A stretch of DNA of 64,000 bases. It comes from an uncultured Opitutia bacterium (lineage in GTDB: Bacteria; Verrucomicrobiota; Verrucomicrobiia; Opitutales; Opitutaceae). Below the pieces are notes generated by a model. It saw only the letters and a program-made list of their open reading frames with translations, was not told where the DNA came from and did no database searches. Below are positions 46,483-55,813 of the stretch, one piece after another (within the stretch, counting starts at the first letter, position 1; the number at the start of each line of letters is the position of its first letter). The position numbers and the translations under genes were made by a program. The DNA lies in NCBI GenBank assembly GCA_903840415.1, contig CAIMFY010000104.1:85475-149474 (forward strand), written 5' to 3'.

Positions 46483-48074
46483 GGCAGGACGAGGTGGCCG
46501 GCCCACGACGTGACGAGCGGGTTGATGAGGCCGGCGAGGAGTTGCGGCCAGACGCCGAGGACAAACATCAGGGCGACGAGCGGGAGCAGCGGCGCAAGTT
46601 CAATGCCGCTGAGATCGGAAAACTTGCCGTCCGCCGCGGCGCCAGCGCGCGGCCCGTGAAAGACGCGCTGCCAGAAGGTGAGCAGAAAAATGGCGGTCGC
46701 GAGCAGGCCGAAACATGCGATCGCTGCGGCGCCGGCGTGGAGTCCGAACACGCCGCGGAAAATGAGGAACTCTCCGACGAAGCCGTTGAGGCCCGGCAGC
46801 CCGAGCGAAGAGAACAGCGAGATGCCGCAAAGCCCGGCAAAGATCGGGGCGGCGGTGCGCACGCCGCCGAAATCATTGAGCCCGCGTTTGCCACCGGCGC
46901 GCGACTCCAACACGCCGACGCAGCAGAACAGCGCGGCGGCCGACAGGCCGTGGTTGAACATTTGGAGAATCGTGCCGCTGAGCGCGGCGGTCGCGGCTTC
47001 GGCGTGCAGGCCCGGGCGACCCGTGGCATAGGAGACGGCGAAGAGCGCGAGCAGGCAGTAGCTGAGATGGTTGACGGACGAGTAGGCGACCATGCGCTTG
47101 AGGTCGGTCTGCTTCATCGCGGCGTAGGCGCCAAGCACGACACCGGCGAGGGCGAGGCCGAGCAGGCACGGCGTGGCGGCGTGAAGTTGCGCGGGGAAAA
47201 TCGGCCAGAGAATCCGGAGGAAACCGTAGACGCCCATCTTCGACATCACGCCGGTGAGGAACATCGAGCCGCCGACCGGCGCCTCCGCGTAGGCCGAGGG
47301 CAGCCACGTGTGGAACGGCCAGAGCGGGACCTTGACCGCGAGCCCGAGAAAGACGCCGACGAAAACCGCCTTCGGCCAGATGCCACCGAGAGCAGCGAGT
47401 TTCGCCCCGATTGTGCCGTCGGCGGCGAGTTGGGCGAGTTGGGTGAAGTCGAGCGTGCCGGTGGCGACATAGAGCGCCGCGAAGCCCAGCAGCATAAACG
47501 CACTGCCGCCGATCGTATAGATTACGAACTGGTAGGCCGCCCGCGACGCGCCCGGACCGCCCCAGAGTTTGATCAGGAAAAACGCCGGCACGAGGCTAAG
47601 CTCCCAGAACACAAACCAGTGGAAAAAATCGAGCGCGAGAAACACGCCGAGCGCCGCGCCCTCGATCAGTAGAAAGAGCACGCCAAACATCCGCGGGCAA
47701 TGATCGACGCGCCACGAGGCGAGGAGTGCGACCGGCGTGATGATGCCGGTGAGCAGCACGAGCACGAGGCTCAGACCGTCGAGACCAAGGTGGTAATGGA
47801 CGTTAAGCGCGGTGATCCAGAGATGAGATTCGACGAATTGAGGCGCGACGAGCGCCGGATTGAAGGCGTTAAGAGCGATGAGACCGAGCGCGAGCGGCCC
47901 GAGGCTAAAGATGAGTGCGAGCGTGCGGCTCACGCTCGGCGCGACGCCGCGAAACACCGCCAGCAAGGCTGCGCCGACCCACGGCGAAAATACGATCAGG
48001 GAGAGGATCGGGAATGCGGCGCCGACCGCGACAGTCGACGAATGGCCGTCAAGTTGGAGAATTTGGGCGATCAC
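46479..48074 (-). CDS. nuoM: NADH-quinone oxidoreductase subunit M, first copy
   Basis: This 531-residue NuoM paralogue begins with GTG overlapping the nuoL stop. Motifs include YHLGLDGLSLVLVLLTGI, FVFWELSLVPAFFLIKLWGG with the conserved Glu, and LWPFHTWLPSAYAEAPVGGS. It lies upstream of a second, different nuoM. The presence of both in one coupled operon suggests that both enter the same enzyme as serial pump modules. Confidence 0.94.
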   Translation of the reverse strand: MIAQILQLDGHSSTVAVGAAFPILSLIVFSPWVGAALLAVFRGVAPSVSRTLALIFSLGPLALGLIALNAFNPALVAPQFVESHLWITALNVHYHLGLDGLSLVLVLLTGIITPVALLASWRVDHCPRMFGVLFLLIEGAALGVFLALDFFHWFVFWELSLVPAFFLIKLWGGPGASRAAYQFVIYTIGGSAFMLLGFAALYVATGTLDFTQLAQLAADGTIGAKLAALGGIWPKAVFVGVFLGLAVKVPLWPFHTWLPSAYAEAPVGGSMFLTGVMSKMGVYGFLRILWPIFPAQLHAATPCLLGLALAGVVLGAYAAMKQTDLKRMVAYSSVNHLSYCLLALFAVSYATGRPGLHAEAATAALSGTILQMFNHGLSAAALFCCVGVLESRAGGKRGLNDFGGVRTAAPIFAGLCGISLFSSLGLPGLNGFVGEFLIFRGVFGLHAGAAAIACFGLLATAIFLLTFWQRVFHGPRAGAAADGKFSDLSGIELAPLLPLVALMFVLGVWPQLLAGLINPLVTSWAGHLVLP

Positions 48075-50101
48075 CGGCCACCTCCCATCATCACGACCAG
48101 GACGAGCACCACGAAACCGATTGCGATGACGCGCAAATAGCCATGGGCGTCGCCCGTCTGGGCACGCGAATAGGCGTTGCCGGTGCCACGGAGACTTTTG
48201 CTGCCGGCGTCGAAACCGGCGTTGAGACCGTCTTCGTCCGCCTCGCGGTTGACGATACCGGCGAACTCACCAAGCCGCGCGAGGAAACGGATGACACCGT
48301 CCCACACGAAGCGGTCGAGGACGTCGGCGAAAGTGGCGGCGGCGCTGTTCAATTTGAAAACGGTCGCCGCGTAGAGTTCGTCGAACTTCATCCGTGCGGC
48401 GAGAAACGCGATGACGCCGGGAAACGCCGCCGCTAGCGGATCGGGTGAGGTGGATTTCTGACGGAGCTTGCGGCCGTAGAGCGCCCAGCCCGCGCCGAGA
48501 CCGAGCGCGACGAGGACGATCGAGAGCATCATTAGGCCCGCGCCTTCGAGGAGCGAGTGACCGTGGACTTCAGCCTCGCCGAGCAGTTTTGCCTGCAGCC
48601 AAGGGAAGGCCGGCGTGCCGAGGAAGCCGAGCGCGATCGCGCAGATCGCGAGAATTACGAGTGGGAGCGTCATCGTCGCGGGGCTTTCGTGCGCGTGATC
48701 GGAGGCGTGCGAGCGTGCTTTGCCGAAGAAGGTTTCGGCAACGAGGCGCGTCATATAAAACGCCGTCAGCACGACAGCGGCGAGGCCGGCGTAGAGCGGC
48801 AGGTGCGAGACATCCCATTCATGCGCGGCGTGGAGAATGCCTTCCTTGCTCCAGAAACCGGAGAAGAGGAACGGCACGCCAGCGAGCGCCATCATGCCGA
48901 TGGCGAACGTCGCGAAGGTTACTTTCATCTTCTTCGACAGGCCGCCGAGCGATCGGATGTCCTGCTCGTGATGCGCGGCGTGGATGACCGAGCCGGCGCC
49001 GAGGAAGAGCAGCGCCTTGAAGAACGCGTGCGTCAGCAAATGGAAAATCGCCGCGACCCACGAGCCGACGCCGATCGCGAGCATCATGTATCCGAGTTGT
49101 GAAACCGTGGAGAACGCGAGGACGCGCTTGATGTCGTTTTGCGCGACGGCGATCAGCGCGCCCATCAGTGCCGTGATGGCACCGATAAAGGCGACGACGG
49201 TGAGCGCATGAAGTGCCGTGTGGGCAAGCGCTTGGTCCGCCGACATCAGCGGATAAACGCGGGCGATCAAAAATACGCCGGCCGCGACCATCGTGGCGGC
49301 GTGGATAAGTGCGGAGACGGGGGTCGGGCCTTCCATCGCGTCGGGCAACCACACGTGCAGCGGAAACTGGCCGGACTTGCCAACTGCGCCGCAGAAAATG
49401 AGCAGGCCTATTACGGTCGAGAGCGCGAAGCCGCCGAGCGCCGTGTGTGCGGTGAGCGCGCCGAGGGTGTTGGCCTCGAGCACCCCGTTGCCGCCGTCGA
49501 AAAAAAGCAGCGAGCCGGTCGAATCGTAGAGCCAGAGCATCCCGAGCAGCAGCCCGAGATCGCCGATGCGCGTCGTGATAAAGGCTTTTTTCGCGGCGGC
49601 GGCAGCCTCGGGTTTGTGGAACCAGAAACCGATGAGCAGATACGACGCGAGGCCGACGAGCTCCCACGAGACAAAGAGGAGCAGCAGGCTGTTGGCGACG
49701 ACGACACCGAGCATCGCGCTCGCGAACAGGCTGAGGAAGCAGAAGAACTGCTTGGCGTTGACGTCCTCATGCATGTAGCCAAGGCTGAAGATGAAAATCA
49801 GCGTGCCGACAAACGTCACCATCACGCACATGAACGCCGTGAGCGGATCGAGCAACCAGCCGAGGCGGAACGCGCTCGCGCCGAGATCGAACCAGGCAAA
49901 ATTGCTGACGGCGTGCGCAGCGGGATGGGCGAGCGCGGTAACGAGGGCACCGCACGAGAGGAGGAACGACACACCCATCGCCGCGATCGCTGCGCCAGCG
50001 GCGAGCGAGCGACCAGTCCGTGGCGTGAGCGCGCCGATGGCCGCGGCTACGAGCGGCAGCGCGGGGATGAGCCAGAGATTTTGAACAGCGAGGCCCGTCA
50101 T
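48071..50101 (-). CDS. nuoL: NADH-quinone oxidoreductase subunit L
   Basis: NuoL is the distal antiporter-like subunit with the long lateral helix. The 676-residue protein has about fifteen or sixteen helices, with motifs FVSWELVGLASYLLIGFWFHKPEAA and QFPLHVWLPDAMEGPTPVSALIHAATMV (landmarks at about 144-168 and 246-273). The length is slightly above the 610-650 norm, mainly through the C-terminal arm. The lateral helix and neighbouring arm should be checked against enzymes with an extra NuoM. Confidence 0.96.
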   Translation of the reverse strand: MTGLAVQNLWLIPALPLVAAAIGALTPRTGRSLAAGAAIAAMGVSFLLSCGALVTALAHPAAHAVSNFAWFDLGASAFRLGWLLDPLTAFMCVMVTFVGTLIFIFSLGYMHEDVNAKQFFCFLSLFASAMLGVVVANSLLLLFVSWELVGLASYLLIGFWFHKPEAAAAAKKAFITTRIGDLGLLLGMLWLYDSTGSLLFFDGGNGVLEANTLGALTAHTALGGFALSTVIGLLIFCGAVGKSGQFPLHVWLPDAMEGPTPVSALIHAATMVAAGVFLIARVYPLMSADQALAHTALHALTVVAFIGAITALMGALIAVAQNDIKRVLAFSTVSQLGYMMLAIGVGSWVAAIFHLLTHAFFKALLFLGAGSVIHAAHHEQDIRSLGGLSKKMKVTFATFAIGMMALAGVPFLFSGFWSKEGILHAAHEWDVSHLPLYAGLAAVVLTAFYMTRLVAETFFGKARSHASDHAHESPATMTLPLVILAICAIALGFLGTPAFPWLQAKLLGEAEVHGHSLLEGAGLMMLSIVLVALGLGAGWALYGRKLRQKSTSPDPLAAAFPGVIAFLAARMKFDELYAATVFKLNSAAATFADVLDRFVWDGVIRFLARLGEFAGIVNREADEDGLNAGFDAGSKSLRGTGNAYSRAQTGDAHGYLRVIAIGFVVLVLVVMMGGGR

Positions 50102-50104
50102 GGT

Positions 50105-50416
50105 TTAGCCTTTTAGTCGAGCGGCCTCTTGCAGCCGGATGTTTTTCTGGTGCCGGTAAACGGCGATCACCAGCGCGAGTCCGACGGCCGCCTCCGCGGC
50201 GGCGACGGCAATCGAGAAAATTACGAAGAGCACGCCCGTCGCCGGCGACGGCGAGGGGCTGAAGCGCCAGAAGGCAATGAAGTTGATGTTCGCCGCGTTC
50301 AGCATCAGCTCGATCCCGAGCAGCACCAGGATGGTGTTGCTCCGCGCGAGCGCGCCGATGAGGCCGATGCAGAACAGCGCACTTGAAAACAGCAGGCAAA
50401 GTTGCAGCGGGCTCAC
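50105..50416 (-). CDS. nuoK: NADH-quinone oxidoreductase subunit K
   Basis: The start is a GTG at 50416 overlapping the nuoJ stop (GTGA), giving 103 residues with three membrane helices and the NuoK motif ILVLLGIELMLNAANINFIAF with its essential Glu. An apparent upstream extension of the frame encodes only Arg/His-rich sequence and is not part of the gene. Confidence 0.95.
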   Translation of the reverse strand: MSPLQLCLLFSSALFCIGLIGALARSNTILVLLGIELMLNAANINFIAFWRFSPSPSPATGVLFVIFSIAVAAAEAAVGLALVIAVYRHQKNIRLQEAARLKG

Positions 50417-50928
50417 GGTGTGTCCTCCGAGTTGTCTTTGCGATCCGCCGAGGCGATCACGATGGCGCCCAGCAGGGCGACGGTCAGGATCACTCCGACA
50501 ATGAGCAGCGACGCGGCGTGCGTGCCCATAAGCTGTGTGCCGATTTGGCGGACGGTGACGGTCGGCGTTGGCGACGACATGACGCCCATGGGTGATGCGA
50601 TCACGGCGCCAAACAGCACTCCGCACACCGCGCCACCGGTAATGAATCCGGAGAACGCGCGCCGGGCTGAGTCGGACGCCACCGTAAGGTCGTCGCGCGA
50701 ACGGCGCGTCAGCAGCACGGCGAAAAGCACGACCATCGAGACGGCGCCGACGTAAACGAGCACCTCGGCAAACGCGACGAATTCGGCGCCCGCCCAGAGG
50801 TAAAACGCCGCCACACCCGCCCAGCTTGCGATGAGGAGCAGGGCGCTGTGAATGAGGTTGCGCAGTGTCATCGCCACGGCGGCGGCGCCGAGCGTGACAA
50901 GGGCGATGGCGATGAGCACGGCGTTCAT
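50413..50928 (-). CDS. nuoJ: NADH-quinone oxidoreductase subunit J
   Basis: The ATG at 50928 overlaps the nuoH stop and gives 171 residues with five membrane helices. The family segment AEFVAFAEVLVYVGAVSMVVLF (in part) marks the helix with the pi-bulge that couples quinone reduction to pumping. The upstream open extension is an artefact of base composition. Confidence 0.95.
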   Translation of the reverse strand: MNAVLIAIALVTLGAAAVAMTLRNLIHSALLLIASWAGVAAFYLWAGAEFVAFAEVLVYVGAVSMVVLFAVLLTRRSRDDLTVASDSARRAFSGFITGGAVCGVLFGAVIASPMGVMSSPTPTVTVRQIGTQLMGTHAASLLIVGVILTVALLGAIVIASADRKDNSEDTP

Positions 50929-52148
50929 GCGTAGCGGTACGTGCGCGGTGCGACGCCGGCACTGAGTTTGCGGCCCATCACAACAAACGGGCCGATGACG
51001 AGCACGATGCCAACGGCCCAGCGGACGATTTGCAGCGGGCCGGTCCAGTGAAAAGTGAGCGACCAAAACGCCGCGTTGCCGAGATTGATGAGCGTGAGCG
51101 GCACGAGGAATTTCCAAGCGAAGCGCGTGAGCTGATCGATCCGGAGGCGCGGGAAGGTCGCGCGGATCCAGATGAAACCGAGGATCATCACGATGAGTTT
51201 CCCGCCGAACCACACGTAGGACGGGATAAATTCCAAGAACGGCAGCGGCGCGCGCCAGCCGCCGAGGAATAGCGTGATCGCCATCCCGCTCAGCGCGAGC
51301 ATGCCGAAATATTCCGCCATGAAGAACAGCGCATACTTGAAGCCACTATATTCCGTGAGGTGGCCCGCGATGAGTTCGCTCTCGGCTTCCGGCGTGTCGA
51401 ACGGCGAGCGGTTCGATTCGGCGAGCGCGGCGACCATGAAGATGACGAAGCCCGCGAAGCCCCACGGCGTGAACACGTGCCAGTGCGGGATGAAGCCAAA
51501 TTTCCAGCCCGCCTGCGCCTCGACGATCGCGGTGGTCGAGAGCGTGCCGGCGATCAATACCACCGGCACCCACGAGAGCAGCAGCGGCAGTTCGTAGCTG
51601 ATGAGCTGGGCCAGGGCGCGCATCGCGGCGAGCAGTGAGTATTTGTTGCGGCTGCCCCAGCCGGCCATGAAGACCGCGAGTTCAGTCGCGGCGCCGGCGG
51701 CGAAAAAGTAGAGGACAGCGGCGTCGAGTTCGACGGGCACGAGATGCTTGCCGTAGGGAATCACCGCGAAGGTGAGAATTGAAAACGCGAGCAGCGCGAC
51801 GGGCGCGAGGTAGTGCAGTACGTGGTCGGCATCGCGCGGCACGACGTCCTCCTTCGTCAGCGCCTTCACACCGTCGGCGAAGGGCTGGGAGAGGCCGAAG
51901 AAACGCACGTTGAGGAACGGAATCGGCGCACGGTTCGGGCCGGGGCGGTTCTGCACGCGGCCGAGAATCTTGCGTTCCGCCAGCGTGATAAACGCGAAGA
52001 GCGTGCCAAAAATGCCGAGGATGAGCGCGATCGCGATGAGCGCGTTGACGAGAGTGTGCCACGGCTCGGGCAGGAATCCCGTGACGGCGTCGCGCAGGAG
52101 CACCGGCGCGCGTTCGAGGAAAGCGTCAGTCGTCACGGCGGCGATCAT
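50925..52148 (-). CDS. nuoH: NADH-quinone oxidoreductase subunit H
   Basis: NuoH forms part of the quinone chamber. The 407-residue protein shows LAERKILGRVQNRPGPNR at about residue 56 and FAESNRSPFDTPEAESEL-type ALAESNRSPFDTPEAESELIAG near residue 241, both diagnostic. It overlaps nuoI and nuoJ by ATGA. It comes after nuoI, the reverse of the usual H-I order. Confidence 0.96.
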   Translation of the reverse strand: MIAAVTTDAFLERAPVLLRDAVTGFLPEPWHTLVNALIAIALILGIFGTLFAFITLAERKILGRVQNRPGPNRAPIPFLNVRFFGLSQPFADGVKALTKEDVVPRDADHVLHYLAPVALLAFSILTFAVIPYGKHLVPVELDAAVLYFFAAGAATELAVFMAGWGSRNKYSLLAAMRALAQLISYELPLLLSWVPVVLIAGTLSTTAIVEAQAGWKFGFIPHWHVFTPWGFAGFVIFMVAALAESNRSPFDTPEAESELIAGHLTEYSGFKYALFFMAEYFGMLALSGMAITLFLGGWRAPLPFLEFIPSYVWFGGKLIVMILGFIWIRATFPRLRIDQLTRFAWKFLVPLTLINLGNAAFWSLTFHWTGPLQIVRWAVGIVLVIGPFVVMGRKLSAGVAPRTYRYA

Positions 52149-52804
52149 GCTGGGGACGTCGGCGGCTTGGGGGCCTCCGCGCTGGGCGCGGCGGGCGTTT
52201 TCGGGGCGGCAGGCACAGGTTTGGGCGCAGCGGCAGCAGCGGCCTTCGCGGCGGCGGCGGCCTTGGCTTTTTCCTCGGCGACCTTGCGCTCGGCGGCGAG
52301 CCGGCCATCGACCTCGGCGGCCTCAGTCGGATGAATCGTGTGGTAGTAGGTGTTCGGCTTCGCGAGCTGCTCGCGGTTTAACAACAGTGCCGTGAACCGA
52401 TCAGTCGTCGCGACCTCGAAGACTTGATCCATTTTGATCGCGTCGAATGGGCAGACTTCGACGCAAATCTGGCAGCTCATGCAGACCGAGGTGTCGATCG
52501 CGAAGACGGCGGGATAGACCTGCATCTTGCCAGCGGCGTCGGGCTTCTTGTCCTTGCTCTTCTCGATGTAGATGCACTGCGGCGGACATTCCTTCTCGCA
52601 AATCTGGCAGGCGACACAGCGCAACGTGCCCATCGGATCGGTCGCGTTCTCCGCGACGAGGAAGGGGAAATTGCGGTAGTTCTCCGGCAGCTTCGTCTTC
52701 ACCTCCGGATATTCGACGTTGGTGTAACGCGCCGGATCGTGGAACGACCCCACGAGATTTTTCGCGGTGACGGCGAGGCCTTGGAGTAGTCCGATGCCGA
52801 GCAT
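52145..52804 (-). CDS. nuoI: NADH-quinone oxidoreductase subunit I with Ala/Pro tail
   Basis: The ATG at 52804 gives 219 residues. Two 4Fe-4S motifs are complete: Cys63, 66, 69, 73 and Cys108, 111, 114, 118 (CVACQICEKECP and CMSCQICVEVCP). They carry electrons to the quinone-site cluster. From about residue 165 a Glu/Lys then Ala/Pro/Lys-rich tail of about 55 residues follows, absent from typical NuoI. It overlaps nuoH and lies 5 bases from nuoD. Confidence 0.95.
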   Translation of the reverse strand: MLGIGLLQGLAVTAKNLVGSFHDPARYTNVEYPEVKTKLPENYRNFPFLVAENATDPMGTLRCVACQICEKECPPQCIYIEKSKDKKPDAAGKMQVYPAVFAIDTSVCMSCQICVEVCPFDAIKMDQVFEVATTDRFTALLLNREQLAKPNTYYHTIHPTEAAEVDGRLAAERKVAEEKAKAAAAAKAAAAAAPKPVPAAPKTPAAPSAEAPKPPTSPA

Positions 52805-52809
52805 GGTGG

Positions 52810-53982
52810 TTAGCGGTCGACCTCGCCGAGGACGATGTCGACGGAGCCGAGAATGATTACGGCGTCGGCGACGGTGTGGCCGAGGCACATGTCCTCGAGC
52901 ACAGTGAGGTTGATGAACGACGGCGGGCGCACCCGGTAGCGGTAGGGATTCGGGCTGCCGTCACTGACGAGATGGAAACCAATTTCGCCCTTCGGTCCCT
53001 CGATGCGACCGTAGGCTTCGCCGGCCTTCGGGCGGAAGCCGCGGAGCTTCGCTTTCGGATCCATGATCGGGCCGGTCGGGATGCTGGCGAGCGCCTGTTG
53101 GAGAATCTTGATCGACTCGCGCATCTCGAGGATGCGGATCATGTAGCGGTCGTAGACGTCGCCGTGCGCACCGAGCGGCACGCGGAAATCGAACCGCGGA
53201 TAGACACCGTAACCGTCCACCTTGCGCAGGTCGTAATTTACACCCGTGGCACGGAGCATCGGGCCCGTGATGCCGGCGGCAATCGCGAGCTCCGGCGAAA
53301 GCCGTCCGACTCCCTGCGTGCGCGTCATGATGATCTCATTGCCGGTGAGCAGCGCCTCGAACTCGTCGAGAAATGCGCCGTAGCGATCGGTGAGTTTCTT
53401 CGCGCCTTCGAGCCAGTCGGCCGACGGATCGACGCGGCAGCCACCGAAACGCTGGTAGTTGCACATCATCCGCGAGCCGCTGAGCGACTCAAAGAGATCG
53501 AGGATGTATTCCCGCTCGCGGAAGGCATACATCAGCGGCGTGCCGGAGCAGCCGAGATCCTGCATGAGGAAGCCCGCGAGGCAGGTGTGATTCAGCAGGC
53601 GCGTGATCTCGGCGAGGATGACACGGACATATTCGGCGCGTTCGGGCACGGGCTGGCCGGCGAGTTTTTCGACGGCAATCGCGTAGGCCCAGTTGTTCGT
53701 CATCGAACACAGGTAGTCGAGCCGGTCGGTGTAGGGCATCGACCCGAGATAGGTGGTGCCTTCGCCGATCTTTTCGTGATTGCGGTGCAGGTAGCCGAAC
53801 ACCGGCTTCAGCTTCACGATCGTCTCGCCGTCGAGGGTGACGATCATGCGGAACACACCATGCGTCGAAGGATGATGCGGCCCCATCGAGACTTCGAGGA
53901 GATCGCCGTGAAATTCGTCGTGGACTGCGCGGACGTGCGAGCCGCCTTGAGCGCTGAGCGGCGAAAGATCGGAGATGCTCAT
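52810..53982 (-). CDS. nuoD: NADH-quinone oxidoreductase subunit D
   Basis: NuoD (49 kDa) shapes the quinone site with NuoB. The 390-residue protein contains [34 protein letters not shown] and the C-terminal [21 protein letters not shown], matching the family along its whole length. It is separate from nuoC and overlaps it by ATGA. Confidence 0.97.
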   Translation of the reverse strand: MSISDLSPLSAQGGSHVRAVHDEFHGDLLEVSMGPHHPSTHGVFRMIVTLDGETIVKLKPVFGYLHRNHEKIGEGTTYLGSMPYTDRLDYLCSMTNNWAYAIAVEKLAGQPVPERAEYVRVILAEITRLLNHTCLAGFLMQDLGCSGTPLMYAFREREYILDLFESLSGSRMMCNYQRFGGCRVDPSADWLEGAKKLTDRYGAFLDEFEALLTGNEIIMTRTQGVGRLSPELAIAAGITGPMLRATGVNYDLRKVDGYGVYPRFDFRVPLGAHGDVYDRYMIRILEMRESIKILQQALASIPTGPIMDPKAKLRGFRPKAGEAYGRIEGPKGEIGFHLVSDGSPNPYRYRVRPPSFINLTVLEDMCLGHTVADAVIILGSVDIVLGEVDR

Positions 53983-54650
53983 GGCTTAGCTCCTCCAGTC
54001 GCGGGTGCGGCGGCGGGTGGCGGGGCAGGGTAGTGCGCTTTCGCTTTTTCCAACACCACGCCATGTGGCGTCGGCTCCCACTCGTAGTCGTCCGGTTCGA
54101 CGTAGTCTTTCCGCATCGGGAAATCCTTGAACTCGTCCCACATCAGGATGCGGCGAAGGTCCGGATGCCCATCGAATTTCACGCCGTAAAGATCGAAAAC
54201 TTCACGCTCTTGGAACTCACAGGCGCGCCAAACCGGCGTCAGCGACGGCACCGTGACTTGGTCGGTGCGATTGCCGGTGCGCAGCCGGAGGATTACCGGC
54301 CCGTGCCGCAGCGCGATCGAATAGAGGTGATAGACGACCTCCAACATACCCGGTTGAACGCGTTCCGTCTTTTGTTCGACGACTTTCGCCGGGCCACCCG
54401 CAGGATCGGGCACGGAGACTTTCGACGTCTCGGTGATTTTCTTTTCGGGCCAGTCGATGCCTGTGACGTTCGAACACTGGTCGAGTTTCAATGTGGTGTC
54501 GTCGCGGAGAAATTCGGCGATGGCCCGGGCGTGCGCATGATCGAGGAGCAGCGAATGCTGGGCGGCGACGCCGGGATTCGTGATGACAGAAATCTCCGCT
54601 CCGGGAAACCGGGCGAGCAGTCGATCGCGAATCTGTTCAACGGTTTCCAT
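53979..54650 (-). CDS. nuoC: NADH-quinone oxidoreductase subunit C
   Basis: The ATG at 54650 gives 223 residues. The 30 kDa-subunit signature [20 protein letters not shown] and the MRKDY segment lie in the C-terminal half. A Pro/Ala-rich tail ends the protein. The frame runs on upstream without any further similarity, so the later ATG is preferred. Confidence 0.94.
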   Translation of the reverse strand: METVEQIRDRLLARFPGAEISVITNPGVAAQHSLLLDHAHARAIAEFLRDDTTLKLDQCSNVTGIDWPEKKITETSKVSVPDPAGGPAKVVEQKTERVQPGMLEVVYHLYSIALRHGPVILRLRTGNRTDQVTVPSLTPVWRACEFQEREVFDLYGVKFDGHPDLRRILMWDEFKDFPMRKDYVEPDDYEWEPTPHGVVLEKAKAHYPAPPPAAAPATGGAKP

Positions 54651-54657
54651 GGTGCGT

Positions 54658-55311
54658 TCAGCCCTTTTCGGATCGGACAATGACCGGGGCAGTCCAGACC
54701 TTGGGGTTGGCGGTCGGCTCGATGTCGTGGGCGCCGAATTCCGGCACCGGACAGTTGCATTCGAGATCGCTGCGCAGGTGGCGCGGGGCGTCCGGCCCGG
54801 CGATCTGGAAACCTTTGATCTTCTTCTGGATCTCGAGCAGTCCATGGAGGAGCGCCTCGGGGCGGGGCGGGCAACCAGGGATGTAGATGTCCACCGGGAT
54901 AAAACGGTCCACGCCCTTGAGCACGTTGTAGCCTTGCTTGAACGGCCCGCCGGAAATCGCGCAGGCGCCCATCGCGATGCAGTATTTCGGCTCGGGCATC
55001 TGGTTCCAGAGGCGGATCACCTGCGGTGCCATCTTCTTGGTGACGGTGCCGGAGACGATGAGCAGGTCGGCTTGGCGCGGCGACGGGCGAAACACTTCCG
55101 ATCCGAAGCGCGCGATGTCGAACTTCGCCATCGACGCCGCGATCATCTCGATCGCACAGCAGGCGAGGCCGAAGTTGAGCGGCCAGACGGAGTTGCTGCA
55201 GCCCCACGTGTAGAGTTCCTGCAGGCTCGTGAGCAGGATGCCGTGGCGGCGCAGCTCGGCGCGCTCGGCGTCAGAGATGGGAGCTGGGGTCGTGGGCGCG
55301 GCGTCGCTCAT
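54658..55311 (-). CDS. nuoB: NADH-quinone oxidoreductase subunit B
   Basis: NuoB holds the terminal cluster N2. The 217-residue product (ATG 55311) shows the tandem cysteines in [10 protein letters not shown], then [10 protein letters not shown] and [15 protein letters not shown], so all four ligands are present. It starts one base before the nuoA stop ends and lies 7 bases upstream of nuoC. The N-terminal 20 residues are Ala/Pro/Thr-rich and variable. Confidence 0.96.
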   Translation of the reverse strand: MSDAAPTTPAPISDAERAELRRHGILLTSLQELYTWGCSNSVWPLNFGLACCAIEMIAASMAKFDIARFGSEVFRPSPRQADLLIVSGTVTKKMAPQVIRLWNQMPEPKYCIAMGACAISGGPFKQGYNVLKGVDRFIPVDIYIPGCPPRPEALLHGLLEIQKKIKGFQIAGPDAPRHLRSDLECNCPVPEFGAHDIEPTANPKVWTAPVIVRSEKG

Positions 55312-55312
55312 G

Positions 55313-55684
55313 TTATTTCCACTCAAGGTGGCCGCGATGCCAGGCCCAGACGAGACCTTCAGCAAGGAGCAAAATGAAAACGAGCATCGCGACTAGTGCC
55401 CCCACCGGCAGCGCGGTGAATGTCACCGCAAACGGCAGCAAAAACAGCACCTCGACATCGAAAATCAGGAACAGGATCGCGTAGAGATAATAGTGCGCCT
55501 TGAATTGAATCCACGAGTCGCCCGTCGGCGCGATGCCGCATTCGTAGACGGCGCCTTTGTCCAAACTGGGCTTGGCGGGCTGAAAAAACCGAAACCACAG
55601 TTGGGCGACCGCCAGCAAGATGAGCGGAAACGCCACAGCCACCGCGAAGAACACGGCGAGAAACGCATAGGGATGGGCGCTCAT
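55313..55684 (-). CDS. nuoA: NADH-quinone oxidoreductase subunit A
   Basis: This 123-residue, three-helix subunit is the first gene of the operon. It shows the loop motif [32 protein letters not shown], of which the YECG and FDVE ends are diagnostic (residues about 49-80). The promoter should lie in the 129 bases before it, where an AT-rich inverted repeat is present. Confidence 0.96.
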   Translation of the reverse strand: MSAHPYAFLAVFFAVAVAFPLILLAVAQLWFRFFQPAKPSLDKGAVYECGIAPTGDSWIQFKAHYYLYAILFLIFDVEVLFLLPFAVTFTALPVGALVAMLVFILLLAEGLVWAWHRGHLEWK

Positions 55685-55741
55685 GGTTGAGGGAAAATGT
55701 TAATGAATCCTCTCACGCAAGACTCAATCGCGAACCCGAGC

Positions 55742-55781
55742 CGTTTTTTGCCATAACTCACGCGTCGTTTGCCAAAAAACG
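55742..55781. repeat. AT-rich inverted repeat upstream of nuoA
   Basis: CGTTTTTTG (55742-55750) and CAAAAAACG (55773-55781) form a perfect 9-base inverted repeat 22 bases apart in the gap between nuoA and the convergently placed end of the LacI-type gene. It may be a transcription stop for the regulator or a regulatory site of the nuo operon. Confidence 0.4.
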
Positions 55782-55813
55782 CGGGAGCCCAATCCGCAAT
55801 ATCCGCATAGGCG

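Noticed and set aside
50417..50962. N-terminal extension of nuoK
   Set aside because: It lies wholly within nuoJ and is Arg/His-rich; the GTG overlapping the nuoJ stop gives a normal-sized NuoK.
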